From: Hypsibius dujardini
Taxonomy: Eukaryota > Tardigrada > Eutardigrada > Parachela > Hypsibiidae
Direction: 5' to 3'
Assembly: GCA_001579985.1 (NCBI GenBank)
Contig: LRSR01012240.1
Location: 1 to 33,042 of the forward strand
Length of the DNA stretch: 33,042 bases
Numbering within the stretch: position 1 is the first letter of the stretch; every line of letters begins with the position of its first letter. The notes beneath the pieces are model-generated. The model was given only the letters and a program-made list of their open reading frames with translations. It was not told the DNA's origin and did not search any database. The position numbers were made by a program, and so were the translations under genes. This document shows, in pieces, positions 22,060-33,042 of the stretch.

Positions 22060-23057
22060 TTTGAAACTTCGGAAATATTGCTGATAAATCAATCAATCAA
22101 GCCCCGGGCCTTACCACAAAGTGGTGCTGGAGTTTTTTCTTCCTTATTTTTTTTAAAACGGCAGATGTGATTTCGACCGCGAGACCCAAATGTAAACTCA
22201 TGATATATAGACAGTTGTTTGTGAAATTTTTTTTACGCCGATCGGAAGGTCAAATTTTCGTTCTTGCCCAAGTTACTACAGTGTTAACTGTATTAGGGGC
22301 CATCCTCATATTACGCAATCAAAGGGTAGGTGGGTAGTCTGGACCCTTGATTATTCACCAGTAAAATAGGCCTCGCCCTCCAGTATAATTTTGATTACCT
22401 GGGTAGATGGGTGGTCGAAAAAGGTAATTTTTTATTACATAATATGTGGATGACGCCTTACATTAAACACCCTTTTCATGAAATGTTTATTCCAGGTTGC
22501 GCAGGATGCTCAGACACGGAGATTGTCCATTAGTTAACCAGCGCATGGAAAATTCTCTTCGTAACAACTTACGTTACGTAAATGAAAGTTCCACATGTGG
22601 AAACCCCATCTCAGTGTTGTTGGATCCTAGTTTAGGTCTTCAAGGGCCTGGCGTTAGTGATTGATTGGCTGGGTCATGCATGACAGAATGTCCATAATTT
22701 TCCAAACTTACACGTGTACTGCTCATGCTTGAAAAATGTTTAATTTGAAAACGAACAGTTTTGATCCCTAGTTCACATGTGGTGTATGAAAAGATTATTT
22801 TCCGTACATATTAAGACAAATTGTCACCTTAAATTTGTACGTAGAAACAGCGGTTTATATCATACATTACGGCCACCAAAAAACGTACGCCGTACCAGAT
22901 CATATTATGTAGGATCGCATTTTAATCCGTGTGTACAATTCTCAGCCCTTAAAAATATTACGCCAGAAGAATGTCGTGTCTGACAAAAATCCCTAGAGAA
23001 ATCTTCTGTAATTCGTAAAGAGATTTTATACATACTTTGTAAGACCAACGAAATTGT

Positions 23058-24572
23058 ATAAGATCTACCAAGGGATCGCTCGACCTACAGGGAGTTTAGC
23101 ACACAATACGAGGTGGAAGTAGTGGACGGGATCACCCAGTTGCTCAGGCTTGAAGTAATTGGGAAAACGGTGTGTAATTCAACTTCACACGGTCGTATCT
23201 TACCTAATTCGTGATCTATTTCAAACAGCGCGACTGAAACATTTGTCTAGAACTAAGTGAAGAATTTTATGAAGTAAAGGAAGATCTAGTTGCCTGAGTG
23301 CCAACTAAGTTTGAGGGCAAAAAAGAAAGCGCTTTACTAAATGGAATCTGTCGCGTGATTGGAGTCTCCAATTGGAGTGTTGTCGTTAAGTCGCCTGGAA
23401 TCCACACTGGAAACTATAGATCTCCACGTGTATTCGTCATTCAATTCCATTGCATATTTGTGTAATTTGGGTACTGATAGTGGTATTTGCGCAATTGACC
23501 ATTTTGCTGTTTTTTCCTTTCTTTTTCGTTTTCGTTATTTTGTGTTCCCGTACCCCGAATCGACAATTTAATAGTGGGTAAATCCATCAATCAAGCAACG
23601 GATCTTCCGAACAAGGCAGCCTGATGGGCTCGTCCACAATTTTCAATCATGCAATCAATCGACTGGTGACACTGCCTGAGAGTGGTGAATAAATGAGTCA
23701 CCACAAATCAAACAATCGACTAAGCGGTCATTTCGAAATTTCATCCCAAAAAAACTCTTCTTGAAAATGAAAAACAGAAATAACGTAAATGACACAATCA
23801 AACAATAAAGCAAGCGCTTTACAGGCGAATCAGCTAATCATCAATCAATCAAAAAAGTCAGTGTATAACCAAGCATCTCGAAATCGGTCACAGCACAATG
23901 TAAACACGCAATCAATCAATCAACGCTTAGTCGGTCGTACGTAATCACTGGGGAAGGTCTGTCCTCCCTGGATCGTTGCCGTTCAGGCGCTTTGACTCCT
24001 TCACCAGGTGGTACCATTGCAGAAAAAGTTCATCCTTCGTTTTAAGAGATTCAGCGCTAGGAATTGAGATGAATTCGCGAGTAGATTGTAGGCGAATAAA
24101 GGCGACATAAACTGCAGAGAATTTGGCGCAAACGAACATTCGGAATTTTGTTTCCAGAAGTACGAGTATACTGATTACACGCCACTGGAAATAGACAGAA
24201 AAGTGGAACTGGGACTGATTGCTTCCAATTGGAAGCGTCGTGGCTCCAATTGGATTCGTGGCTGTGTTTTCCAACGCCAACAAGACAGCTGTTTCCATTT
24301 CAAAAAGTAGCCCTTTTGTAATTTTAAAAACTCGTGCATTGCTTTGTCTAGCTACGCCTACGTAGGCTCTAAAAATAACTCGAATTTTCTCTTCATGCTT
24401 TGTCAATTGGGTAAGGCACTCAGAGCACCCTTTGCGTAAGAAAACGAGTTCAACTCACAACTCCATTAATATGCACCGTAGAACCACATGTTAAATCAGC
24501 GAGAAAGCCCGTCCACTAAATTGATCACGTGGTAAGTTCCCTGTAAGTCAAGCGATCCCTTGGATCTACGAA
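23058..24572. repeat. dispersed inverted pair, arms about 70 bases
   Basis: The sequence at about 23058-23134, with CCAAGGGATCGCTCGAC, CTACAGGGA and AGTGGACGGG, is matched in order by the reverse complement of about 24505-24572, with CCAAGGGATCGCTTGAC, TTACAGGGA and AGTGGACGGG. The arms are about 1.4 kb apart and similarity falls away outside them. They are probably two fragments of one dispersed repeat family in opposite orientation. Confidence 0.5.
23945..24406 (-). other. 153-codon open frame, doubtful gene fragment
   Basis: This is the longest unexplained minus frame in the 19-24 kb gap. Its 3' part, after a good acceptor (TCTGCAG at 24118-24112), encodes a charged helical segment with DELFLQWYHLVKESKRL followed by a stop. 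That loosely recalls the 'W..LV..K..L' helices of bMERB-type coiled coils (MICAL/EHBP1 family), but the match is too short to name it. The 5' part looks random. It is either a terminal exon of an unseen gene or chance. Confidence 0.2.
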
Positions 24573-24777
24573 TAAACTCAGGTCATATTAATTTTGTAGG
24601 GCTGGATGGGCGGAAAAGTTGTAGTCAATGCTTTCATCTTTCTGTGGACTTGTATCATACGATTTCTGAAATTATTACCTGTGTTTGTTTGAAAACAACT
24701 CTGCAATTCGCCTCCTAAATAATAGCCTAAACGCGGAAATTTGCCGCCTCGCAATTCTCAAGCATTTGGATTGATCT

Positions 24778-25265
24778 TCAAGGAGGTTTTGTCCCCTCGT
24801 CCACATTCTGACATATCCGTCCGACAATGTCGTTAAACTCGCCCGCTGTGTCTGCATAGACGTGATGACCACTTCCGTTACCCAGCTGAAAGTGAAACTT
24901 GCAGTAAGATATCATGTTTTTGTAAACGATATTATAGTCATTGAGTATTGAGAAATTGGTTAAAAACCACTGTGACTGAGGCATTGCCAGATGCAGCCCG
25001 GCAAAGAACTAAGCGTACGTACGATAACATTAGTGACTGCTTCATTCCGGAAGTCTTTTATCGCATAAGCGACGGTGTTGTCAATCTAAGATTCGGAGCC
25101 GCAAATAAAGGTCACTGGTATTGCCCACTCTAAGGCGGTTATCCGGTTGTACATGGGGTTTTTAGACCACCCGAACCCGCAGGTCATGACCGTAAAGGCC
25201 GATTCCCCACTGGTAAGAGCATCGATAAGAATGTATGTCCGTCTTTCTGTTTGCTTGTCTGTATA

Positions 25266-25310
<45 letters not shown>

Positions 25311-26608
25311 TGTCTTTGCATTTTAATACAATAGTATTGACATTGTAGTTTGTCTCTGTCTTTGTAAGTTTCTCACCTTGGATGTTGGGCGTTGCAGTGG
25401 TAAATGTAGTTGACGATAGCTTTCTCGTCGGTGGTCATGGTGGAGAACGTGCGCAAAAGGTCCGGCCGACACAGCTTGATTAAGTTTGGCCCCCATGGTC
25501 CCGCCAATCTCAAGCACGCAAATGGGTTGAATGGTTGCAATAAGACTGCTACGGCTCGCAACCAAAGTGGAAACTTTGCTAGCTGTGCTCTCTCCTGACT
25601 CTTATTCAACGGGCCGGCCGCTAATCCCCAAGGATCGACCATAATCAAATGGCGAATATGTTGGGGATACTTTAAACTGTAGCTGGCTGCTAGATATGCC
25701 CCGAGACTATGGCTCAAGAGGATGAATTTGTTTAGTTTCATCTCTTTTCGCCACGCCTCAATTGAGTCAACGAATTGGGCCTCGGCTGTTTCCGCAGTTG
25801 TGCCAAAAACTGGCCGTGACGATTGCCCAAATCCGAGCAGATCGAACGCATGAACTGTCCTCTGATGTCCTAAAATCACATCACTGCATTTCAAGGCCTG
25901 GCTTTCTTCTCTGATAAATAACATACGTTTGAGGAAAATAATGAAACCTAGAAATCTTCTGAAAAATTTGAAAGAATGAAATCTTAAATATGTGACATTA
26001 GCATGCAGTGATGTTTTAAAAAACATCACGCAGCTTTCATACCTAGAGCGTCCATATTTTGAGCCCATATTGCGAGTCTGCCGCCCAATCCGTGAACGAG
26101 AACGACAGGTGTGGTTGAATCAGAAAGGTTGCCATTTATCGATACGGTCCATATCCGATTACGAGGTGATGCTAATATCGGGACCGTTGACCGAAAAACC
26201 AGCCGAGAGAGGAACAAATCTCCCGTGATTCTGCGTCTTCAAATCTATAGAGAAATTAACAATGCAAAAAGTAGTACAATGTTGTTATATTCAGATTAAA
26301 TTTTCACGTCTTATCACCCTCGTGACAGTGAGAAAAGAGGCATGGCATTTGAAATTCTAATGAACCTGATTTCTTTTCCTATAATACTGAGCTATTTAGA
26401 GAGAAGTTAGGTTCCACTGCGATCCAAATATACTCTCTGAGCGGTGAATTTTGTTTTGAAAACACAGATATAATTAACAACCAACTACGTACACGCGAGA
26501 ATTGTTCGTTCAGTAGCAGCCAGATCCTCGGCACTTGATGGAATCCACTTGAAAGATCTCATCCATGGCGATAGGTCAAGAGGTGAAACCCAACTTTTCA
26601 ACCAGTTT
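24778..26608 (-). pseudogene. ABHD4: ABHD4-like alpha/beta hydrolase gene with in-frame TAG, 5' end not found
   Basis: The ABHD4/ABHD5 family acts on N-acyl phospholipids (ABHD4) or regulates lipolysis (ABHD5). Exons (minus): 26489-26608, 26043-26230, 25377-25869, 25023-25209, 24778-24885, joining in consistent phase. Visible: an N-terminal Trp-rich segment (NWLKSWVSPLDLSPW); oxyanion-hole motif VVLVHGLGG; DLLGFGQSSRP; nucleophile elbow SHSLG, with Ser as in ABHD4 rather than Asn as in ABHD5; VDPWG; the NPF...LRLAGPWGP region; YIYHCNAQ; and near the end GHHVYAD, holding the catalytic His and the HxxxxD motif. In exon 25023-25209 the codon between CGSES and IDN is TAG (25086-25088), where ABHD4 proteins have Trp (TGG). 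Translation would stop before the catalytic His. Everything downstream still matches the family. The start codon exon is not identified; an in-frame ATG at 26562-26560 is possible but would drop conserved residues. Confidence 0.85.
25241..25316. repeat. (CTGT)n microsatellite in ABHD4-like intron
   Basis: Plus-strand array of CTGT units, nearly pure at about 25261-25312, in the short intron 25210-25376. The minus-strand transcript reads (CAGA)n. Confidence 0.9.
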
Positions 26609-26631
26609 CTGAAAATTTAGCTGTAAAACTG

Positions 26632-27069
26632 TCACTTCATTTCTTGCCGTGTGCTATGGTAGAAAAGATCTATTCCACTGAACGTCAAATTACCGTGTAG
26701 TGGGTAAGCTTTCGCTGCCGTTGCAATCACCCATCTTGTGTTGAACAAATTTTGGGAAAGCAAGTCCTCAAGAAAACATACCACAACAGTATTCCTTCCA
26801 GCAAGAAAACCAGATATGGAGGCGTCTGCACTCACAACATTTTCAGGTATTTGTAAATCGTTCGAAATACGAAGACCAGGTTCGAGCACTGGTCTAGTTC
26901 CTGGTACTATAAAAAATCTTGTTTTCCCTGCCGCCTTATCTTTATGGGTTTTTCGTTTACCCTGCTTTGGTGGCTCAATGAACTCTCCATTAAATAATAA
27001 TAATGGAAGTGCAAGGCCTCGCCTTGATCTTACCCGCTTGGAAATTATGGCGGCAAAGCAACTTCACAG
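26632..27069 (-). mobile_element. possible decayed retroelement pol fragment
   Basis: A 145-codon minus frame without a convincing start. Its first half contains LFNGEFIEPP, a basic stretch, then FFIVPGTRPVL. That arrangement recalls the segment after the protease active site of Ty3/gypsy-like polyproteins (a 'G..I.P.G' strand followed by 'F.VV....PIL'). No reverse transcriptase, integrase or terminal repeats were seen, and the second half of the frame has no such resemblance. The plus strand is also open here (26738-27217, 159 codons), so a chance frame is not excluded. Alternatively it holds the missing first exon of the ABHD4-like gene. Confidence 0.25.
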
Positions 27070-27371
27070 ACATCACGTGTCAATCACAGTCGGCAAGGTG
27101 GAACAGCACAAGAAATTGCACCATGGTTGTCTTCAACGGTTTCCTTCTTTAGTCTTCATAACGGTTCAAGCAATTGTAGTGCCCAACAATCAAGCATTCA
27201 AGACGCCACAAATGTAGACCAAACACCCTTAACAGTCAAATCGCGGCTACAAAAAAACGGTGTAATGGTATTGTCATCTCGCACATAGTTTTTGCAATAT
27301 TCGGTTTTCAGACGAAGCAAATAGATATAAAAGACAGTCAAGTGCTTTTAGACGTCAAACAGTTCTTTGCA

Positions 27372-28185
27372 TTATACATGTGCGAAGGTTGCGCGACGCA
27401 GTGTCCGTTGGTGTTGCAGCTCCTGGCTCTTCAAGTGCGGACTCCATACGTCCGCACCTCGAAACGCATCAGGGTAAACCACAATTGCCAGGTGTTTTCC
27501 CTCAAGCGTGAACTCAATATCGGGCCGGTCATCCCGGAGCAATTTACGGTACAACGTACGTGCACTGCCTCTGGCCAATCTGCTGATGACTGTAGTCATC
27601 ATACGCTTGGATGAAGAAATAGACTGACTCACCAGGGCGAATGGGACCGCCCAAGACACCTCCTTTGCGTTGCGAACTCAGAAATGGAGCCCAACGCGAG
27701 AACCGAGACGCTCCACTGCGGCGCCACGTTCTTATCCTCTAACTCGACGCTCTGTTTCACAGAATCTGTTAGAATGATTCCCGTAAAATCCGGTGCGAGG
27801 CTGCAAGCCAGCGCAATGACCGTTCGGTACATGCACGGTCGAGTTCGGTCCAAATACCTTGATAAGTCACCCTTCAAGGAGATTTCACAAAGGATGCAAA
27901 GGCCGTTAGTGCACTGGCCTTGATCGATATGAGCCGGGTGTTGAATGACGTCGAGTGTAAGCGATTGATGGCGTCGTGGTTGGATTTGCAGCTACCTTCA
28001 CCGGACCCGAGGGGAACCTCGTATAGACCGTTGACCTGGAGTTCGGCTCGAAAGTCTCTTGCGTTAGCCTTACGGCAGACATAGCCCCACGGCCGGAAGA
28101 AAGTCCGGAACGTTTTGCTCGTCGTGGAACCGTTTTCCTTGCAAGGATTGAAGACTCTGGACGTTTGCCTGCATGCATGACTCAC
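27372..28185. other. coding-like but interrupted sequence, unrecognised
   Basis: Two minus frames join only by a frame shift near 27870. One (27874-28185) contains FRTFFRPWGYVCRKANARDF and NGLYEVPLGSGEGSCKSNHD. The other (27629-27877) contains VIALACSLAPDFTGIILTDS and WSVSVLALGSISEFATQ. A third (27372-27550) contains RPDIEFTLEGKHLAIVVYPD. On the plus strand the open frame changes at about the same point, with ALALIDMSRVLNDVECKRLM on one side. A GC-rich decayed gene with indels, or exons of an unrecognised gene, would both fit. No domain could be named. Confidence 0.25.
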
Positions 28186-28751
28186 TATTCGTCGGTTGAA
28201 TGAGATAAATAATACCGAGGAGGATGGACAATGCTAAAGATTGCTTTAATTTTGTGGGTGATAGGTTTCAGTCTGGATTCAAAGCATCACAACATAGAGA
28301 AAATTTGGAATTTATAGGAAAATATGTAGGCTGTTGTTACGTCATTCGCTATTTGGAATTTAAGGCAAATCCACGTAGAACGTCCTGGCCTCACCCACGT
28401 CCCTATCGGAAGGTTGTGTAGCCTGAAAGCAGAACATGGTTCCATGCAATAATAGTCAAGTGCCTGTTATTGATTGCCAGCCGCCTTTCATTGTCCATGT
28501 CACGACGACTTCACGGTTCCTTTATCGTCGGTTTCGCTTGTCACTGTGGCATAGACAATGGACCTCAATGCACCATACTGCGAGGAGCTGTGTCCGGTTT
28601 CGGTAATTAAGAAGGTCACATTGCCCAACCTTAATTTAGCGAAAAATAATCGTAAGCCACGAAAAGAGAAACATGAGTCGCGAGATATTTGAAATCTCTA
28701 TGAACTGAACCACGAACATGTGGTAAGTGTGCGCCGTGTCAGAAGTACGAT

Positions 28752-30742
<1,991 letters not shown>

Positions 30743-30756
30743 TTTTTTAAGACTGA
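30743..30756 (-). promoter_or_regulatory. candidate splice acceptor just upstream of GALE start
   Basis: ATTTTCAG on the minus strand ends at 30753, leaving only 11 bases before the GALE ATG at 30742. Such closeness suggests the 5' end is made by splicing, from a 5' UTR exon or by spliced-leader trans-splicing. Confidence 0.35.
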
Positions 30757-32236
30757 AAATGTGCAAGTTCTTAAAAAATATGTCAATTCCAACGTTGTAT
30801 GTTTTGGGAAATTGCCATAATTAACTCACGAGTTCAATGCCATGTAAGACCTTTACTAATGAGAACACGTATGTATGTAGTGTATATGCATCGTGATTAC
30901 GGGTAGTGATCATTTACGCTCGCCTAAATTGTTCAGCTTCACTTGTGGCGCCTTCATCAGTCAGACAAGCAACGCAACCTGAAAAAACTCGACTCGCATG
31001 ACGTACAGTCAGCCCCATATTGTTTCTCCGGTTGCACAAAAATCAGATGCGCGCATGCGCCGTCTGTTGTGGCAGGCCGGTTGGGTCATTAAAAGAAACA
31101 CTGGCTAGACAAGCTAAGTTTATGTCGCCCACGGCAAACCAAATCGTGCAAAAGATAACGATCACAATTTATCTGGGAAAAGTCCCTATCAAGTTGCACG
31201 TATAGGAAATGTTATGTGAGCCTGTGGGACTTGTCTCAAATTCACCGAACAGCTCTTTCTACGGCTGTCTGAAAGTTTTGATGTTTGATTATTTAGAGTG
31301 ACTGACGTTTTTGATTGGTTAGTGGGTGTGGTTTGCTTGACCGTAAGTGTGCATCTGGGGGCGGAGTTTGCCTTCCTTTTCATGCAGTAAAAAGCACGTG
31401 ACCGGAGAAAAATGTGGGATTGACTGTATTCCTTATAACAAGTTTGTAGCGCCCATCATATGACCGCAATCTGACATGTACTGAAAGTGAGTCTGCCGAT
31501 AAAAGTATCTTTTCATCTAAATGTTTTGCAATCAAATGTTCCGCTTTTTCCTCCATGAATCTCAGGTTAGGGAAAGTTTAGGTTAAGGTATCAGTTCCAA
31601 GATTTCAGTATTCCAAAGGGGACACGTAACTTTTTTGGGAGGCGGGAGGCTGAAATCCGGTGTGCAGACGTTGTCTCCCCAAAAGTATATGTGTGTCTTC
31701 CCCCAGAACGCTGATGATAGTATATCTGAGAACATGTCTCGGACGGAAAGTTTGATGATTATAGCATGTCAATTTGACCGTAATGCAAATGCAGAGGATC
31801 ATATGTCTATGGCCAGAATGTCTGGGAACAAAGGGTCGGTCAGAGTACACGAAATTGACCCAACACCTGGAGGACAGAATGGCGACTACCTATATATGTA
31901 TTCAAACGGAAAGGTGAGATGGTTTATAGGTACGGGATGACTCTAGAAAGCCCAGAAGCCAAGCATTAGAGAACACTAACAATGGGATCAACAATACATC
32001 GAGTGCTTACATGGGAACAGGTAGTGGGCGTATCCATCGAGCACGGCATGTGTTCGCTGGCCAAAGGAACATTTGTTCTCACATGCATCACTGGATATGT
32101 CACATATCATCAGTTACCCAAGCTATGAAATCACACACTACTACCGTAGTATAAGCTTATCTAAGGCAAGGTCGTTTATCCCTTGGTCTCGTGGCTGTGA
32201 CAATGCTGGGCGGGGTAATGATCGCTTCTCATCGCG
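30757..32236. other. intergenic DNA upstream of GALE, no gene recognised
   Basis: No recognised gene. A plus frame at 31635-31940 (101 codons) is open but has no recognisable domain, and an overlapping minus frame is similarly open, so it is not called. The region should contain the GALE promoter and the 3' UTR of the gene to its right. Confidence 0.4.
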
Positions 32237-32652
32237 TTATGTGTAGTATTTATGTAGAGCATTCTGGACCGCTTCAACAATCGTGGCCGGCAAGGGGTCA
32301 TACCGACTGGAAAACCATGATTTGTCAAAGTTATCAAAGGCTTTGAGTTTATTTGCTCTGAGGAGGTCAATCAAGCCCGCGACGCGCTCTCGTGCCTTGA
32401 ACGCGTAATGATACTCGCGAAGCTCCGTGACCGGCGGTGACTGCCATCGACCCTGCAAGCCCGACAAGCACCAATGGACGCCGGCAATATTGCATCGTTC
32501 CGGTTTCCAGATTGATTTGCCCAGTGCGTGCTCACACCTGTCGGAATCTTTGTGGTCTCTACAGGTGGCGTTGTAACGCTCGTTGTAGTCCGTATCCATC
32601 TGTGGTTGTGGTGCTCGGCTTGGATTTGATTTCGTTATCATTGGGAATTTAC
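32237..32652 (-). CDS. last exon of an unrecognised, probably secreted or lumenal protein
   Basis: A 138-codon minus-strand exon bounded by a good acceptor (CATCCAACAG ending at 32653) and a TAA at 32237-32239. It has four Cys in two pairs (ATCRDHKDSDRC, then RCNIAGVHWC), Trp-rich surroundings, a possible N-glycosylation site (NAT) and a helical C-terminus ending NALHKYYT. Cys pairs and glycosylation suggest an exported or ER/Golgi protein, perhaps the C-terminus of a lumenal enzyme, but I do not recognise the family. Upstream exons lie beyond 32652 and probably outside the window. An in-frame ATG follows the acceptor within a few codons, so a short single-exon protein is also possible. Confidence 0.55.
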
Positions 32653-33042
32653 CTGTTGGATGAATTATATAGACAAAAGTTGAGTACCAAAGCACGTAAA
32701 TTTTAGAAAAAACGACCTGATCAATCCACCGCTATGTGAACATGAAGTAAAATCAGATTTTTTGTACAGTACCACAAGTCCCAGAAAGTATTGTTTTACA
32801 ATAAAAAGCTAATAGTCTGAAATATAAAAAATTACTGTATAGCAGTGCCAATAATGCAACCGTCGTTGTTATCCTAGTATTATTAACCGATTGCAGTATT
32901 ATGTTGAATATTTGTCTGAACAAAAAGAAACAAGCATCCTCTTTATAAAATTACATTGCCCCGGTAGTGGTGTTTATTTAACGAAAAACTCTCGGCAGTT
33001 TTCGTCGAAGTTTGTCTGATTCAAAAATGATATTTCTTTTCT
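32653..33042. other. right edge, AT-rich, probably intron
   Basis: AT-rich sequence with no recognisable coding segment on either strand. By position it is most likely intron of the minus-strand gene whose last exon is at 32237-32652. Confidence 0.4.

Larger units (their letters stand above)
19248..24777. other. gene-poor region with fold-back repeats
   Basis: No intact gene was recognised. Contents noted: the fold-back element at 21723-22059, an ATCA run at 22087-22100 followed by a short hairpin (ACCACAAAGTGGT), an inverted pair at about 23058-23134 and 24505-24572, ATCA runs at 23837-23851 and 23909-23923, and a 153-codon minus frame at 23945-24406 entered separately. Confidence 0.5.

Noticed and set aside
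25057-25086. A 30-base micro-intron (GTGACC...CTTAG) that would remove the TAG in the ABHD4-like gene
   Set aside because: It keeps frame and ends in AG, but 30 bases is below normal animal intron size and it would delete conserved residues of the VTFI-GS strand.
26738-27217. 159-codon plus-strand frame
   Set aside because: It has no recognisable domain, and the overlapping minus frame has more protein-like content. Kept only as a note against over-reading either strand.
31635-31940. 101-codon plus-strand frame
   Set aside because: There is no domain, no splice context and no recognised similarity, and the opposite strand is also open here.

Overview
This is eukaryotic nuclear DNA from an invertebrate animal, phylum not determined. 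Protein-coding genes are split by GT-AG introns of about 80-1100 bases. The products are animal secretory-pathway and metabolic enzymes. Introns carry degenerate CAGA/CTGT tetranucleotide arrays, and the intergenic DNA holds several fold-back repeats. No operons, bacterial signals, CRISPR arrays or RNA genes were recognised. Exon limits come from joining homologous segments across GT-AG sites in a consistent reading phase; nothing was aligned by computer.

Layout: (1) 1-5117: a seven-exon minus-strand gamma-glutamyltransferase with all expected catalytic residues. (2) 7271-12203: a seven-exon minus-strand EDEM3-type ER mannosidase-like protein with a GH47 domain and a C-terminal protease-associated domain, but no KDEL-like tail. 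(3) 12.2-17.8 kb: gene-poor, with three inverted-repeat structures. (4) 17814-19247: an intronless plus-strand gene for a secreted, probably GPI-anchored leucine-rich-repeat protein. (5) 19.2-24.8 kb: gene-poor, with a 337-base fold-back element and another inverted pair. (6) 24778-26608: a minus-strand ABHD4-like hydrolase/lipase gene with an in-frame TAG at a position that is normally Trp, so a pseudogene, a null allele or a sequence error. (7) 26.6-28.2 kb: coding-like but broken sequence, part of it resembling a decayed retroelement. (8) 28752-30742: a complete eight-exon minus-strand UDP-galactose 4-epimerase (GALE). (9) 32237-32652: the last exon of an unrecognised minus-strand gene that runs towards the right edge.

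The genes share no single pathway. EDEM3 trims N-glycans for ER-associated degradation, GGT breaks down extracellular glutathione, GALE interconverts UDP-sugars, and ABHD4 hydrolyses N-acyl phospholipids. The observations most worth a second look are the TAG in the ABHD4-like gene, tetranucleotide arrays of opposite polarity in the EDEM3 introns that could pair across exons, the E. coli-like Tyr in the GALE substrate gate, and the cluster of fold-back elements.
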